A stretch of DNA of 7,286 nt, from the NCBI GenBank assembly GCA_027049085.1, contig JALTVH010000021.1:1-7286 (forward strand), given 5' to 3'. Source of the stretch: Aquificaceae bacterium (lineage in GTDB: Bacteria > Aquificota > Aquificia > Aquificales > Aquificaceae). The notes under the pieces are model-generated. The model ran no database searches. It was not told the origin of the DNA and was given only the letters and a program-made list of their open reading frames with translations. Of this stretch, positions 1 through 6,822 are shown in pieces. Position 1 is the stretch's first letter; each line of letters opens with the position of its first letter. The position numbers were made by a program, and so were the translations under genes.

Positions 1-2274
1 TGTGAGCAGGTAGAGCCTGCGGAAAAGGGCAGAGGTATAGTCAGGAGGGAAGTAACAAGGGTCATCACTCCCGGTACATTCTTTGAAAGGGAGACCTCGG
101 GGCTTGCCTGCGCTTTTAAAAAGGGCAGGGAATGGCTTGTTGGGTTGTTGAACCTCTCTGTTGGGGATTTTTATGGTGCCCTGGTGAAGGGCGACGAGCT
201 TTACGACCTTCTCTCAAAATTCAGGGTAAGAGAGCTGATCCTTCCAGAGAACCAGAGCGTTGATGAAGACAGACTAAAGGCCCTCGGTGTGTGCAAGACA
301 GTTCTTGATGAAGAGTTCTTCATGGACGGGAGTGAGGACCTTAAAGAGTTCCTCAGGGGCGTGAGCCTGAGGTCCCTTGGTTTTGAAGACGATGAACTCT
401 CTGCCGTCCTTGGAACCGCTTACAGGTATGCAAAGTTCACTCAGAGAAGCTTTACGCCCTTTATTAAGAAACCAAAGCCCTTCATTGATGAGGGCTTTGT
501 CAGGCTGGATCTGAAAGCTGTGAGGGGGCTTGAGCTTATTGAAAGCTCAGAGGGCAGGTCTGAGCACTCTCTCCTTTCGGTAATTGACAGGACACTCACG
601 GGCATGGGCAGGAGGAGGCTGACCTTTCACCTTCTCAATCCTTTCAGGACCAGGGAGAAGATTGAGGAGATTCAGGAAAGCGTTGAGGTCCTACTGAAAG
701 ATAAGGGAAAAAGGGAAAGGATCAGGGAGATTCTTGAGGGAATGGGAGACCTTGACAGGCTCATTTCAAGGATAAGCGGAGGAATGGCCTCACCGAGAGA
801 ACTTATCCACTTCAAGAATGCTCTCTACAGGGTTTCCCTCCTCAAAAAGGAGCTTGAAGGGTTTGGCGGACTTGTGGGAAAGCTCGGTAATGATCTTGAG
901 AACACCGAGGAGGTTGCCGAAGAGATAGAAAGGGTCCTTACCGATGATCCACCAGTTCACATCAGGGAAGGCGGGCTTATTAAGGAAGGTGTTGACAGCC
1001 ATCTTGACGAGCTCAGGTTCGTCAGGGACAATGCCAGGGAACTGCTCAGAGGATATGAGGAAAGGCTCAGGAAAGAGACAGGGATAGGGAGTCTCAAGGT
1101 CGGATACAATCGGGTCATCGGTTTTTACATAGAGGTTACAAAGCCAAACCTTCATCTTGTTCCGAAGGAATTCAGAAGGAGGCAGACTCTAACAAACGCT
1201 GAGCGGTTTATAACCGAAGAGCTTCTGAAGCTTGAGGAAAGGATCCTTTCTGCCCAGACACGTATAAACGACCTTGAGTATGAGATTTACTGCAGGCTCA
1301 GGGAGAGGATCCTTGAAAAAGTTGACGATATAGGAAGAAACGCCTCAATCGTCGGTGAGGTTGATTACATCCAGTCCCTTGCTCACCTTGCCCACCAGAA
1401 GGGCTGGGTCAGGCCAGAGATAAGGGAGGAAAAGGTACTGATCATTGAGGGAGGAAGGCATCCCGTGATTGAGGAATTCACCGAGAGCTACGTACATAAT
1501 GACACTCTGATGGATATGGATTCAAGGGTTCACATAATAACCGGTCCCAATATGGCTGGAAAGTCCAGCTACATCAGGCAGGTTGCCCTCATAACCATCC
1601 TTGCCCACATGGGAAGCTTCGTGCCCGCAAAGAGGGCTGTTATAGGAGTTGTGGACGGAATATTTACAAGGATAGGGTCGGGAGACGTTCTTGCCCTCGG
1701 TGTTTCAACCTTTATGAACGAGATGCTTGACGTTTCTGCAATGCTGAATCTTGCAACGGATAGGAGCCTTGTGATCCTTGATGAGGTAGGGCGGGGAACC
1801 TCCACCTACGACGGAATCGCACTCTCAAAGGCTATTGTTGAGTACATTGCTAAAGACCTCGGTGCGAGGACTCTTGTTGCGACCCACTTCCTTGAGCTTA
1901 CAGAGCTTGAGGAGGTGATTCCCTGCGTCAGGAATTACCACATGGGCGTTAGGAGAGATGGGGAGAGGGTCGTCTTCCTTTACACACTTTTAGAAGGTTC
2001 CTCTGAAAGCAGTTTTGGTGTTGAGGTTGCAACCATGGCAGGTCTTCCGGAAAAAGTTGTTAAGAGGGCAAGAGAAATACTGGGAGACCTTGAAGGTAAA
2101 AATGGAAGTGTGGGGTCAAAGAGTTCCAGAGCAGTAGCTGTTGCCGTTGGGAAGTGTAAAGTGAATGAAAGTGAAAGGGCTGTTCTTGAAGAGATAAAAA
2201 GAACTGAAGTGGCTACAACCACTCCCCTTGACGCCCTTTTAAAGATCTCAGCCTGGAAGAGGGAATTAACTTAA
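1..2274 (+). CDS. mutS: DNA mismatch repair protein MutS (5' partial)
   Basis: MutS recognises base mismatches and small loops in DNA and, through its ATPase, recruits MutL to start repair. The frame is open from base 1 (first residues CEQVEPAEKGRG, then REVTRVITPGT, a conserved stretch at the end of the mismatch-binding domain), so the TTG at 145 is not the start. By comparison with the family roughly 90 N-terminal residues are missing, including the Phe-x-Glu mismatch-probing motif. About 757 codons are visible. They cover the connector and lever regions, the clamp (GYNRVIGFYIEVTK near codons 367-380), and the ATPase with Walker A GPNMAGKSS (1543-1569), Walker B DEVGRGTS (1780-1803) and the ATHF histidine (1885-1887). 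The tail LDALLKISAWKREL fits the usual MutS C-terminus. The architecture is MutS1: no Smr domain, and the length is normal. No frameshift is seen. nrdD follows after 4 bases, suggesting cotranscription. Confidence 0.97.
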   Translation, partial: CEQVEPAEKGRGIVRREVTRVITPGTFFERETSGLACAFKKGREWLVGLLNLSVGDFYGALVKGDELYDLLSKFRVRELILPENQSVDEDRLKALGVCKTVLDEEFFMDGSEDLKEFLRGVSLRSLGFEDDELSAVLGTAYRYAKFTQRSFTPFIKKPKPFIDEGFVRLDLKAVRGLELIESSEGRSEHSLLSVIDRTLTGMGRRRLTFHLLNPFRTREKIEEIQESVEVLLKDKGKRERIREILEGMGDLDRLISRISGGMASPRELIHFKNALYRVSLLKKELEGFGGLVGKLGNDLENTEEVAEEIERVLTDDPPVHIREGGLIKEGVDSHLDELRFVRDNARELLRGYEERLRKETGIGSLKVGYNRVIGFYIEVTKPNLHLVPKEFRRRQTLTNAERFITEELLKLEERILSAQTRINDLEYEIYCRLRERILEKVDDIGRNASIVGEVDYIQSLAHLAHQKGWVRPEIREEKVLIIEGGRHPVIEEFTESYVHNDTLMDMDSRVHIITGPNMAGKSSYIRQVALITILAHMGSFVPAKRAVIGVVDGIFTRIGSGDVLALGVSTFMNEMLDVSAMLNLATDRSLVILDEVGRGTSTYDGIALSKAIVEYIAKDLGARTLVATHFLELTELEEVIPCVRNYHMGVRRDGERVVFLYTLLEGSSESSFGVEVATMAGLPEKVVKRAREILGDLEGKNGSVGSKSSRAVAVAVGKCKVNESERAVLEEIKRTEVATTTPLDALLKISAWKRELT

Positions 2275-2278
2275 AAGA

Positions 2279-4039
2279 GTGGACGAAGTCAAACTCGTTT
2301 CCCAGTATCTTGAAAAAACGGACTGGGAGGTCAGAGAAAACAGCAATATGACCTATTCCCTTCAGGGGCTAAACTTCTACATTACATCAAAGGTCATAAG
2401 AAATTACTGGCTTAAGGAGATATATCCAGAAAGGATAGCAAGAGCCCATATAGAGGGCCATTTCCATATTCATGACCTTCAGGTCCTGAGCGTTTACTGC
2501 ATGGGCTGGGATCTTATGGACCTTCTGATGGAAGGTTTCAAGGGCGTCAGAGGTAAGGTTGAGGCCTCTCCGCCAGAGCACTTCACCTCCGCCCTCGGTC
2601 AGGCTGTGAATTTTCTTTACACCCTTCAGGGTGAGGCTGCAGGTGCCCAGGCCTTTTCCAACTTTGACACCCTGATGGCTCCCTTTATCAGGTATGACGG
2701 ACTTACCTATGAGCAGGTAAAGCAGGCTGTTCAGGAGTTTGTTTACAACCTGAACATTCCTACAAGAACAGGCTTTCAGACCCCCTTTACCAACCTCACC
2801 TTTGACCTGAAGGTTCCATCCTTCCTTGCAGACCAGGCGGTTATCGTTGGGGGAAAGGCTCTTAATGACACTTACGGTGATTTTCAGGAAGAGGTCAATA
2901 TGCTCAACAGAGCCTTCTTTGAGTTAATGTCCGAGGGGGATGCAAGGGGAAGGGTCTTTACCTTTCCTATCCCGACCTACTCCATAACTAAGGATTTTGA
3001 CTGGGATGATGAAAACCTCAGGGGACTCTGGGAAATGACAGCCCGCTACGGGATTCCTTATTTTGCCAATTTTATAAACAGCGACATGAAGCCCGAGGAT
3101 GTAAGGTCAATGTGCTGTCGTCTGAGGCTTGAAACGAGGGAACTGCTCAAAAGAGGTGGCGGTTACTTTGGTGCAAATCCTCTCACTGGCTCCATCGGTG
3201 TAGTCACCATAAACCTACCCCGACTTGGCTACCTCTCTGAGAACGAGGAGGAATTCCTGCAGAGACTCGGGGAGCTTATGGACCTTGCAAGGGATTCTCT
3301 TGAGATCAAGAGAAGGGTAATTGAAAAATTTATGGAAGAGGACCTCTACCCCTACTCAAAGTTTTATCTGAGGATGGTAAAGAAGAGGTTCGGGGAGTAC
3401 TGGAAGAACCACTTCTCAACCATAGGGATCATTGGTATGAACGAGGCATGTGAGAACCTCTTTGGAAAGAATCTCGGCGATGAGAGGTGCAGAGAGTTTG
3501 CCCTCAGAGTTCTAAAGTTTATGCGGGAGAGGCTTTTGAAGTACCAGGAGGAGACGGGCAATCTTTACAACCTTGAGGCAACACCGGCGGAGTCAGCTTC
3601 CTACAGGCTTGCAAGGATAGACAGCGAAAAGTACCCGGAGATCTCAAGGCCTTTCTATACCAGTTCAACCCAGCTTCCCGTTGATTTCACCGATGATCCC
3701 TTTGAGGTTCTTGAACACCAGAAGGACCTTCAGGTTCTCTATACAGGGGGAACAGTGGTCCATTTCTTTGTAGGTGAGAGGATTAGGGACTGGAAGGCTG
3801 TGAGAAGCTTTGTCCGAAAGGTCGCTGAAAATTATCCCATCCCATACTTCACTATAACGCCCACCTTCAGCCTCTGCCCCTCTCACGGCTATATCTCCGG
3901 TGAGCATCACACCTGCCCTGTATGTGGTGAGGAGTGCGAGGTCTACTCCAGAGTTGTTGGTTACTACAGACCGGTAAACCAGTGGAATGAAGGAAAGCAG
4001 GTGGAGTTCAGGAGCAGAAAAACCTTCAGGGTCAGTTAA
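2279..4039 (+). CDS. nrdD: Anaerobic (class III) ribonucleoside-triphosphate reductase, catalytic subunit
   Basis: This glycyl-radical enzyme reduces ribonucleotides to deoxyribonucleotides without oxygen and acts in the cytoplasm. The 586-residue product has the family landmarks: HIHDL (63-67), YCMGWDL with Cys74, MCCRLR with Cys279/Cys280 (expected tip-loop radical cysteine), NLEATPAESASYRLA (431-445), and TSSTQLPV (461-468). A zinc-ribbon-like tail follows (Cys533, His536, Cys546, Cys549, perhaps Cys553), then RVVGYYRP, in which Gly561 is the expected radical glycine. The ATP-cone found at the N-terminus of many NrdDs is absent, as in the shorter phage T4 enzyme, so dATP inhibition through a cone is not expected. 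The GTG start is preferred because conserved ENSNMTYSLQGL (20-31) lies around the next ATG (codon 24) and an in-frame stop lies just upstream at 2267-2269. The Shine-Dalgarno match is poor, so reinitiation after mutS is likely. nrdG follows with a one-base overlap. Confidence 0.96.
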   Translation: MDEVKLVSQYLEKTDWEVRENSNMTYSLQGLNFYITSKVIRNYWLKEIYPERIARAHIEGHFHIHDLQVLSVYCMGWDLMDLLMEGFKGVRGKVEASPPEHFTSALGQAVNFLYTLQGEAAGAQAFSNFDTLMAPFIRYDGLTYEQVKQAVQEFVYNLNIPTRTGFQTPFTNLTFDLKVPSFLADQAVIVGGKALNDTYGDFQEEVNMLNRAFFELMSEGDARGRVFTFPIPTYSITKDFDWDDENLRGLWEMTARYGIPYFANFINSDMKPEDVRSMCCRLRLETRELLKRGGGYFGANPLTGSIGVVTINLPRLGYLSENEEEFLQRLGELMDLARDSLEIKRRVIEKFMEEDLYPYSKFYLRMVKKRFGEYWKNHFSTIGIIGMNEACENLFGKNLGDERCREFALRVLKFMRERLLKYQEETGNLYNLEATPAESASYRLARIDSEKYPEISRPFYTSSTQLPVDFTDDPFEVLEHQKDLQVLYTGGTVVHFFVGERIRDWKAVRSFVRKVAENYPIPYFTITPTFSLCPSHGYISGEHHTCPVCGEECEVYSRVVGYYRPVNQWNEGKQVEFRSRKTFRVS

Positions 4040-4731
4040 TGGTTATTGGCGGGATCCAGAAATTTTCCCTTCTTGATTTCCCCGGAAGGACAGCATGTAT
4101 CATATTTACTCAAGGGTGCAATTTCAGATGCCCATACTGTTACAACAGGTCTCTCGTTCTTCCTGAATACTATACCGATCCTCTGCCCGAAGAGGAGGTC
4201 TTCAGGTTCCTCCGCAAGAGGGGGGGGCTACTTGAGGGTGTAGTGATCACTGGAGGAGAGCCTGCTGTTCACCCAGACCTGCCTGAGTTTGTTGCAAAGC
4301 TAAAGAGTTTGGGCTACCTGATCAAGCTTGACACCAACGGATCATTCCCTGAGGTTTTGAAAAATATGATTGATGAAAGGCTTATTGACTTCGTTGCCAT
4401 GGATGTAAAAGCTCCCCCCGAGAGGTATGAGGAAGTCGTCAGGGCGGAAGTGAAGGTGAGAAATATCTTAATTAGCATTGAACTTCTAAAAAATTCAGGT
4501 ATTCCCTATGAATTCAGAACCACAGCAGTAAAGGGGTTTGTGGATAAGGATGATCTGATCAGAATAGGCAGACTCTTAAGAGGTGCAGAGCGCTATGCGA
4601 TACAGAGGTTTGTTCGTGCAGATTCTCTGGTTGATCCTGCCTTCCGTCAGATGGTTCCGCCACCTGATGAGGTTTTAACGGTGGTCGCCTCTGATCTGAG
4701 AAAATATATAAAGGAGGTGGAAGTGAGATGA
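4039..4731 (+). CDS. nrdG: Anaerobic ribonucleoside-triphosphate reductase activating protein (radical SAM)
   Basis: This enzyme uses a 4Fe-4S cluster and S-adenosylmethionine to place the glycyl radical on NrdD. The cluster motif is CNFRCPYC (Cys27, Cys31, Cys34), followed by the SAM-contacting GGEP (72-75), LDTNG (97-101) and MDVKAP (121-126). At 230 residues it is longer than the E. coli-type NrdG (about 154). It has the N-terminal GGIQKFSLLDFPG signature of the longer NrdG type common in archaea and anaerobic or thermophilic bacteria. Its ATG overlaps the nrdD stop in TAATG, giving translational coupling and supporting partnership with that NrdD; an AGGG seven bases upstream is a weak ribosome site. 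The last codons carry the strong ribosome site of the next gene. A run of eight G bases (4220-4227) encodes part of RGG; losing one G would stop translation at 4241-4243. Related radical-SAM activases share this fold, but the neighbour makes NrdG the clear choice. Confidence 0.94.
   Translation: MVIGGIQKFSLLDFPGRTACIIFTQGCNFRCPYCYNRSLVLPEYYTDPLPEEEVFRFLRKRGGLLEGVVITGGEPAVHPDLPEFVAKLKSLGYLIKLDTNGSFPEVLKNMIDERLIDFVAMDVKAPPERYEEVVRAEVKVRNILISIELLKNSGIPYEFRTTAVKGFVDKDDLIRIGRLLRGAERYAIQRFVRADSLVDPAFRQMVPPPDEVLTVVASDLRKYIKEVEVR
4713..4717 (+). promoter_or_regulatory. Strong Shine-Dalgarno site for the secreted-protein gene
   Basis: GGAGG within AAGGAGGTG lies inside the last codons of nrdG, 10 bases before the ATG at 4728. 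It is the best ribosome-binding match in the window and fixes the start of the downstream gene. It suggests that this gene is translated efficiently in its own right as well as by coupling to nrdG. Confidence 0.85.
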
Positions 4732-5252
4732 GGGCTTTGGGGCTGCTACTGCTGTTTTTTTCATTATTTATATTCTCCTTCGGCCAGATCAGTGACAGCG
4801 AGCTCAAAAAGGATATGCAGTTCGTGGATAAAGTAGAGAAGAGGCTCAAGGTAATAGACAGGGAACTCCAGGAAAAAGGATTCAACACAGAGCTCGTGGA
4901 TGAGCTTAATTCTTACGGCTACCCGATGAATATGCTCAAAAACAAGTACCTTGACTACAACGAGGAGCGTTACGGTAAACTTTACAGGTTCTACAAAAGA
5001 GTTGATAGAGTCTACAACGAGGTTCTTTACGTCAAGAGAGGTGTGTTTCCCGCTATTCTTATGGATGAGGTAAAGGAGATCAGATCTCCCGTCTGCAACA
5101 TAAGAGCTGAAGGGAATAGGAGGGAAACCCTAACTATCGTTATTGAAGATCCCAATAATGAAAAGGCTGTGCTGGAACTTCTCACAAAAACTCAGCTTCA
5201 GTATGTTCACCTGATCGGTGTCAAGACACTCAATTTTGAAAAGTGCCCCTGA
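4728..5252 (+). CDS. Small exported protein of unknown function
   Basis: I do not recognise this 174-residue protein. It starts with a clear secretion signal: Arg2, a hydrophobic core LGLLLLFFSLFIF (4-16), and a plausible signal peptidase I site after SFG (17-19), leaving about 155 mature residues in the periplasm or outside. There is no lipobox cysteine. Residues 24-105 are highly charged, Tyr-rich and probably helical (for example KYLDYNEERYGKLYRFYKRVDRVYNEVLY). Residues 118-174 look like a small alpha/beta unit (TLTIVIEDPNNEKAVLELL, then LIGVKTLNF). The only cysteines, Cys123 and Cys173, could form a disulfide. The ATG start is fixed by GGAGG upstream and a 4-base ATGA overlap with the nrdG stop. 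The 3' end overlaps purM on the opposite strand by 23 bp. Its operon position links it to nrdDG by expression, but gives no functional clue. It is very likely a real gene, of unknown role. Confidence 0.85.
   Translation: MRALGLLLLFFSLFIFSFGQISDSELKKDMQFVDKVEKRLKVIDRELQEKGFNTELVDELNSYGYPMNMLKNKYLDYNEERYGKLYRFYKRVDRVYNEVLYVKRGVFPAILMDEVKEIRSPVCNIRAEGNRRETLTIVIEDPNNEKAVLELLTKTQLQYVHLIGVKTLNFEKCP
5218..5229. repeat. Perfect 12-base inverted repeat at the end of purM
   Basis: GTGTC-AA-GACAC lies immediately 3' of the purM stop codon on the minus strand and inside the last codons of the convergent secreted-protein gene. As RNA it could form only a short stem with a strained loop. It has no U-run on the purM side and only TCAATTTT on the other, so it is at best a weak pause or end-protecting element, not a convincing intrinsic terminator. 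Confidence 0.35.
5230..5252. other. Tail-to-tail overlap of two convergent genes
   Basis: These 23 bases are read on the plus strand as the last codons of the secreted protein (ending NFEKCP) and on the minus strand as the end of PurM (ending GTFQN). Both TGA stops fall at the borders of the overlap. Neither gene has non-coding 3' sequence before it enters the other, so transcripts from the two sides must overlap antisense by at least this length. Confidence 0.95.
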
Positions 5253-6249
5253 ACTCAACGCCTGTTTTTCCCCTTTCTATGTGACCAATCTTGAAGGCTT
5301 TATCCCCAAGTACCGATAAAGCTTTTTCAGTCTCGTCTTTTGCGACCACAAGGATCATCCCCACCCCCATGTTAAAGGTCTTCAGCATTTCCCCTTGGGG
5401 TATTCTGCCCACACTTGAGAGCCAGACCATTTCAGGCGGAACATTGATCGCTGAAAGATCAATGATGGCCTTTACACCTTCTGGCAGGATTCTCACAAGG
5501 TTTCCCGCTATCCCGCCCCCCGTTATATGGGCTATCCCTTTAACATCAACCTCTTTCCTTACCTTCATTACTTCCTTAACGTAAATGGCGGTCGGCTTCA
5601 GGAGGACTTCCCCCAGAGGAGCACCGAGCTCATCGGGATTCTCCCTCAGAGAAATGTTTTTATCCTTCAGTACCTTCCTGATCAGTGAGAACCCGTTGCT
5701 GTGAAAGCCATTGGATCTAAGGCCTATAAGAACATCATCCTTTTCTATCTTTGAGATGTCAAAAACTTCTTCCTCTTCTGCCATACCAACGCAGAAACCC
5801 GCCAGATCATAGACTCCCTCGGGGTAAAATCCGGGCATCTCCGCGGTTTCACCGCCTGCAAGTACACATCCCGCAAGTCTGCACCCCTCAATAATTCCGT
5901 CTATAAGTTCCCTGATAACTTCCTCTTTTATCTTTCCTGTTGCTATGTAGTCAAGGAATAGGAGAGGCTTTGCCCCTGTTGTGATCACATCGTTAACATT
6001 CATGGCGACAAGGTCAATGCCCACCGTACGGTGAACGCCGAGCTCTTGAGCGATCTTGAGTTTTGTTCCCACACCATCAGTGGTTGTAAATATCACAGGA
6101 TTTCTGTAGCCTTTGAGGGACATTCCACCTGCAAAGGCACCTATCTGATCAAAAGCTTCTCCAAAATTTTCCCTGACTCTGTTTTTTATATACTGAACCA
6201 GCCTATCTGCTTTTTCTATATCAACCCCTGCATCCTTATAAGAGGTCAA
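5230..6249 (-). CDS. purM: Phosphoribosylformylglycinamidine cyclo-ligase (AIR synthetase)
   Basis: PurM closes the imidazole ring in the fifth step of purine synthesis, turning FGAM and ATP into aminoimidazole ribonucleotide (AIR) in the cytoplasm. The 339 residues match the family length. Visible signatures in order are YKDAGVDI (4-11), GGMSLKG (41-47), TTDGVGTKLKIA (56-67), the IDLVAMNVNDVITTGAKPLLFLDY block (78-101), AGGETAEMPGFY (131-142), GLRSNGFHSNGFSLIRK (176-192), HITGGGIAGNLVRILPEG (241-258), and FNMGVGM (292-298). These cover the ATP-binding and dimer core of the PurM/PurL superfamily. The start is a TTG overlapping the thpR stop in TTGA. It is preferred because the conserved YKDAGVD begins at residue 4 and AGGGGG lies 8 bases upstream. 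The gene ends in a TGA inside the 3' end of the convergent secreted-protein gene. No other pur gene is present, so the pathway is apparently scattered in this genome. Confidence 0.97.
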   Translation of the reverse strand: MTSYKDAGVDIEKADRLVQYIKNRVRENFGEAFDQIGAFAGGMSLKGYRNPVIFTTTDGVGTKLKIAQELGVHRTVGIDLVAMNVNDVITTGAKPLLFLDYIATGKIKEEVIRELIDGIIEGCRLAGCVLAGGETAEMPGFYPEGVYDLAGFCVGMAEEEEVFDISKIEKDDVLIGLRSNGFHSNGFSLIRKVLKDKNISLRENPDELGAPLGEVLLKPTAIYVKEVMKVRKEVDVKGIAHITGGGIAGNLVRILPEGVKAIIDLSAINVPPEMVWLSSVGRIPQGEMLKTFNMGVGMILVVAKDETEKALSVLGDKAFKIGHIERGKTGVEFRGTFQN

Positions 6250-6809
6250 GATCCGTTCCCCCTGAAGTAAAACTCCTCCACCAGCGTGTAAACTGGACCT
6301 ATGCTTGTCAGACTGCTTGATATCAGAGCTATCCTGTCAACCGTTTCTTCTCCGAAGTTAAAATTCTTGTATCTGTTCATGTAACCAGAGAGTTTTTTAC
6401 GGTCAGCTTCTTTTATCCTGCAGAGAGTCACGTGGGCGTGGAAGGGCCTTGCCTCAGGTTTGATTCCTGCGCTTTTGTTGAGCTTGGAAACCTCTCCTGC
6501 AAGGGATCTGAGTCTGTCCTCACCCTTTGAAACACCAATCCAGAGGACACGTGGCTTCTTTCGGTCAGGGAATACACCGAGGGCTCGGTACTTCACCTTA
6601 AAGGGTTTGTATTTTTCCGCAATTTCCTGAAGGTTTTTTAGCACAGATACCGCCTGATCATTGGAAATCTCCCCAAGGAACTGGATAGTAACGTGGAGGT
6701 TCTTGGGATCAACCCATCTGCCCCTGATAAAGTTTCTTGTTTCCTCCTCTATCTTTCCGAGATAATCAGTAAGGTTGCTTGTTGTGAAGAATCCAACAAA
6801 GGCGCGCAT
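6246..6809 (-). CDS. thpR: RNA 2',3'-cyclic phosphodiesterase, 2H phosphoesterase family
   Basis: ThpR (formerly LigT, 2'-5' RNA ligase) opens 2',3'-cyclic phosphates at RNA ends to 2'-phosphates; some members join tRNA halves in vitro. The 187 residues have the size and two-lobed pattern of the 2H family, with two His-x-Thr motifs: HVTIQFLG (39-46) and HVTLCR (126-131). Their histidines are the expected catalytic pair. Other family traits are the MRAFVGF start, the WVDPKNLHVT approach to the first motif, and KKPRVLWIGV (84-93). The ATG lies 13 bases after the upstream gene's stop, with only a weak AAGAG ribosome site. The stop overlaps the purM start by 4 bases, so purM is probably translationally coupled to it. 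The physiological RNA substrate is not shown by the sequence, and the link with purine synthesis may be no more than shared transcription. Confidence 0.92.
   Translation of the reverse strand: MRAFVGFFTTSNLTDYLGKIEEETRNFIRGRWVDPKNLHVTIQFLGEISNDQAVSVLKNLQEIAEKYKPFKVKYRALGVFPDRKKPRVLWIGVSKGEDRLRSLAGEVSKLNKSAGIKPEARPFHAHVTLCRIKEADRKKLSGYMNRYKNFNFGEETVDRIALISSSLTSIGPVYTLVEEFYFRGNGS
6258..6263 (-). promoter_or_regulatory. Purine-rich ribosome-binding site for purM
   Basis: On the minus strand AGGGGG sits 8 bases before the TTG used by purM, inside the last codons of thpR. It is a Shine-Dalgarno-like match allowing G-U pairing and supports the TTG start. Confidence 0.55.
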
Positions 6810-6822
6810 CAGGACTCTTATT

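Noticed and set aside
145..147. TTG as the start of mutS
   Set aside because: The frame is open to base 1 and the upstream codons encode conserved MutS sequence (CEQ...VTRVITPGT), so the gene begins before the window.
752..757. TTGACA as a -35 promoter element (also at 584 and on the minus strand near 5219)
   Set aside because: These hits fall in coding codons and none has a good TATAAT-like partner at 16-18 bases.
790..1155. 121-codon minus-strand open frame opposite mutS
   Set aside because: It lies wholly antisense to well-conserved MutS, its product has no recognisable features, and it is explained by codon bias on the other strand.
3665..3910. 81-codon minus-strand open frame opposite the nrdD C-terminus
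   Set aside because: It overlaps the conserved NrdD active-site and zinc region and has no independent support.
4559..4888. 109-codon minus-strand open frame across the nrdG/secreted-protein junction
   Set aside because: It is antisense to two genes with clear starts, motifs and a ribosome site; no ribosome site or family resemblance supports it.
5218..5290. Intrinsic terminator for either convergent block
   Set aside because: The only perfect stem (GTGTC/GACAC) has a strained two-base loop and no proper U-run; the T5 near 5263-5267 has no good hairpin before it.
5516..5521. C6 run (G6 in the purM sense strand) as a slippage site
   Set aside because: It is short and encodes the conserved GGG of HITGGGIAGN, so it is explained by protein constraint.
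5291..5584. 97-codon plus-strand open frame inside purM
   Set aside because: It is antisense to strongly conserved PurM motifs and resembles nothing recognisable.
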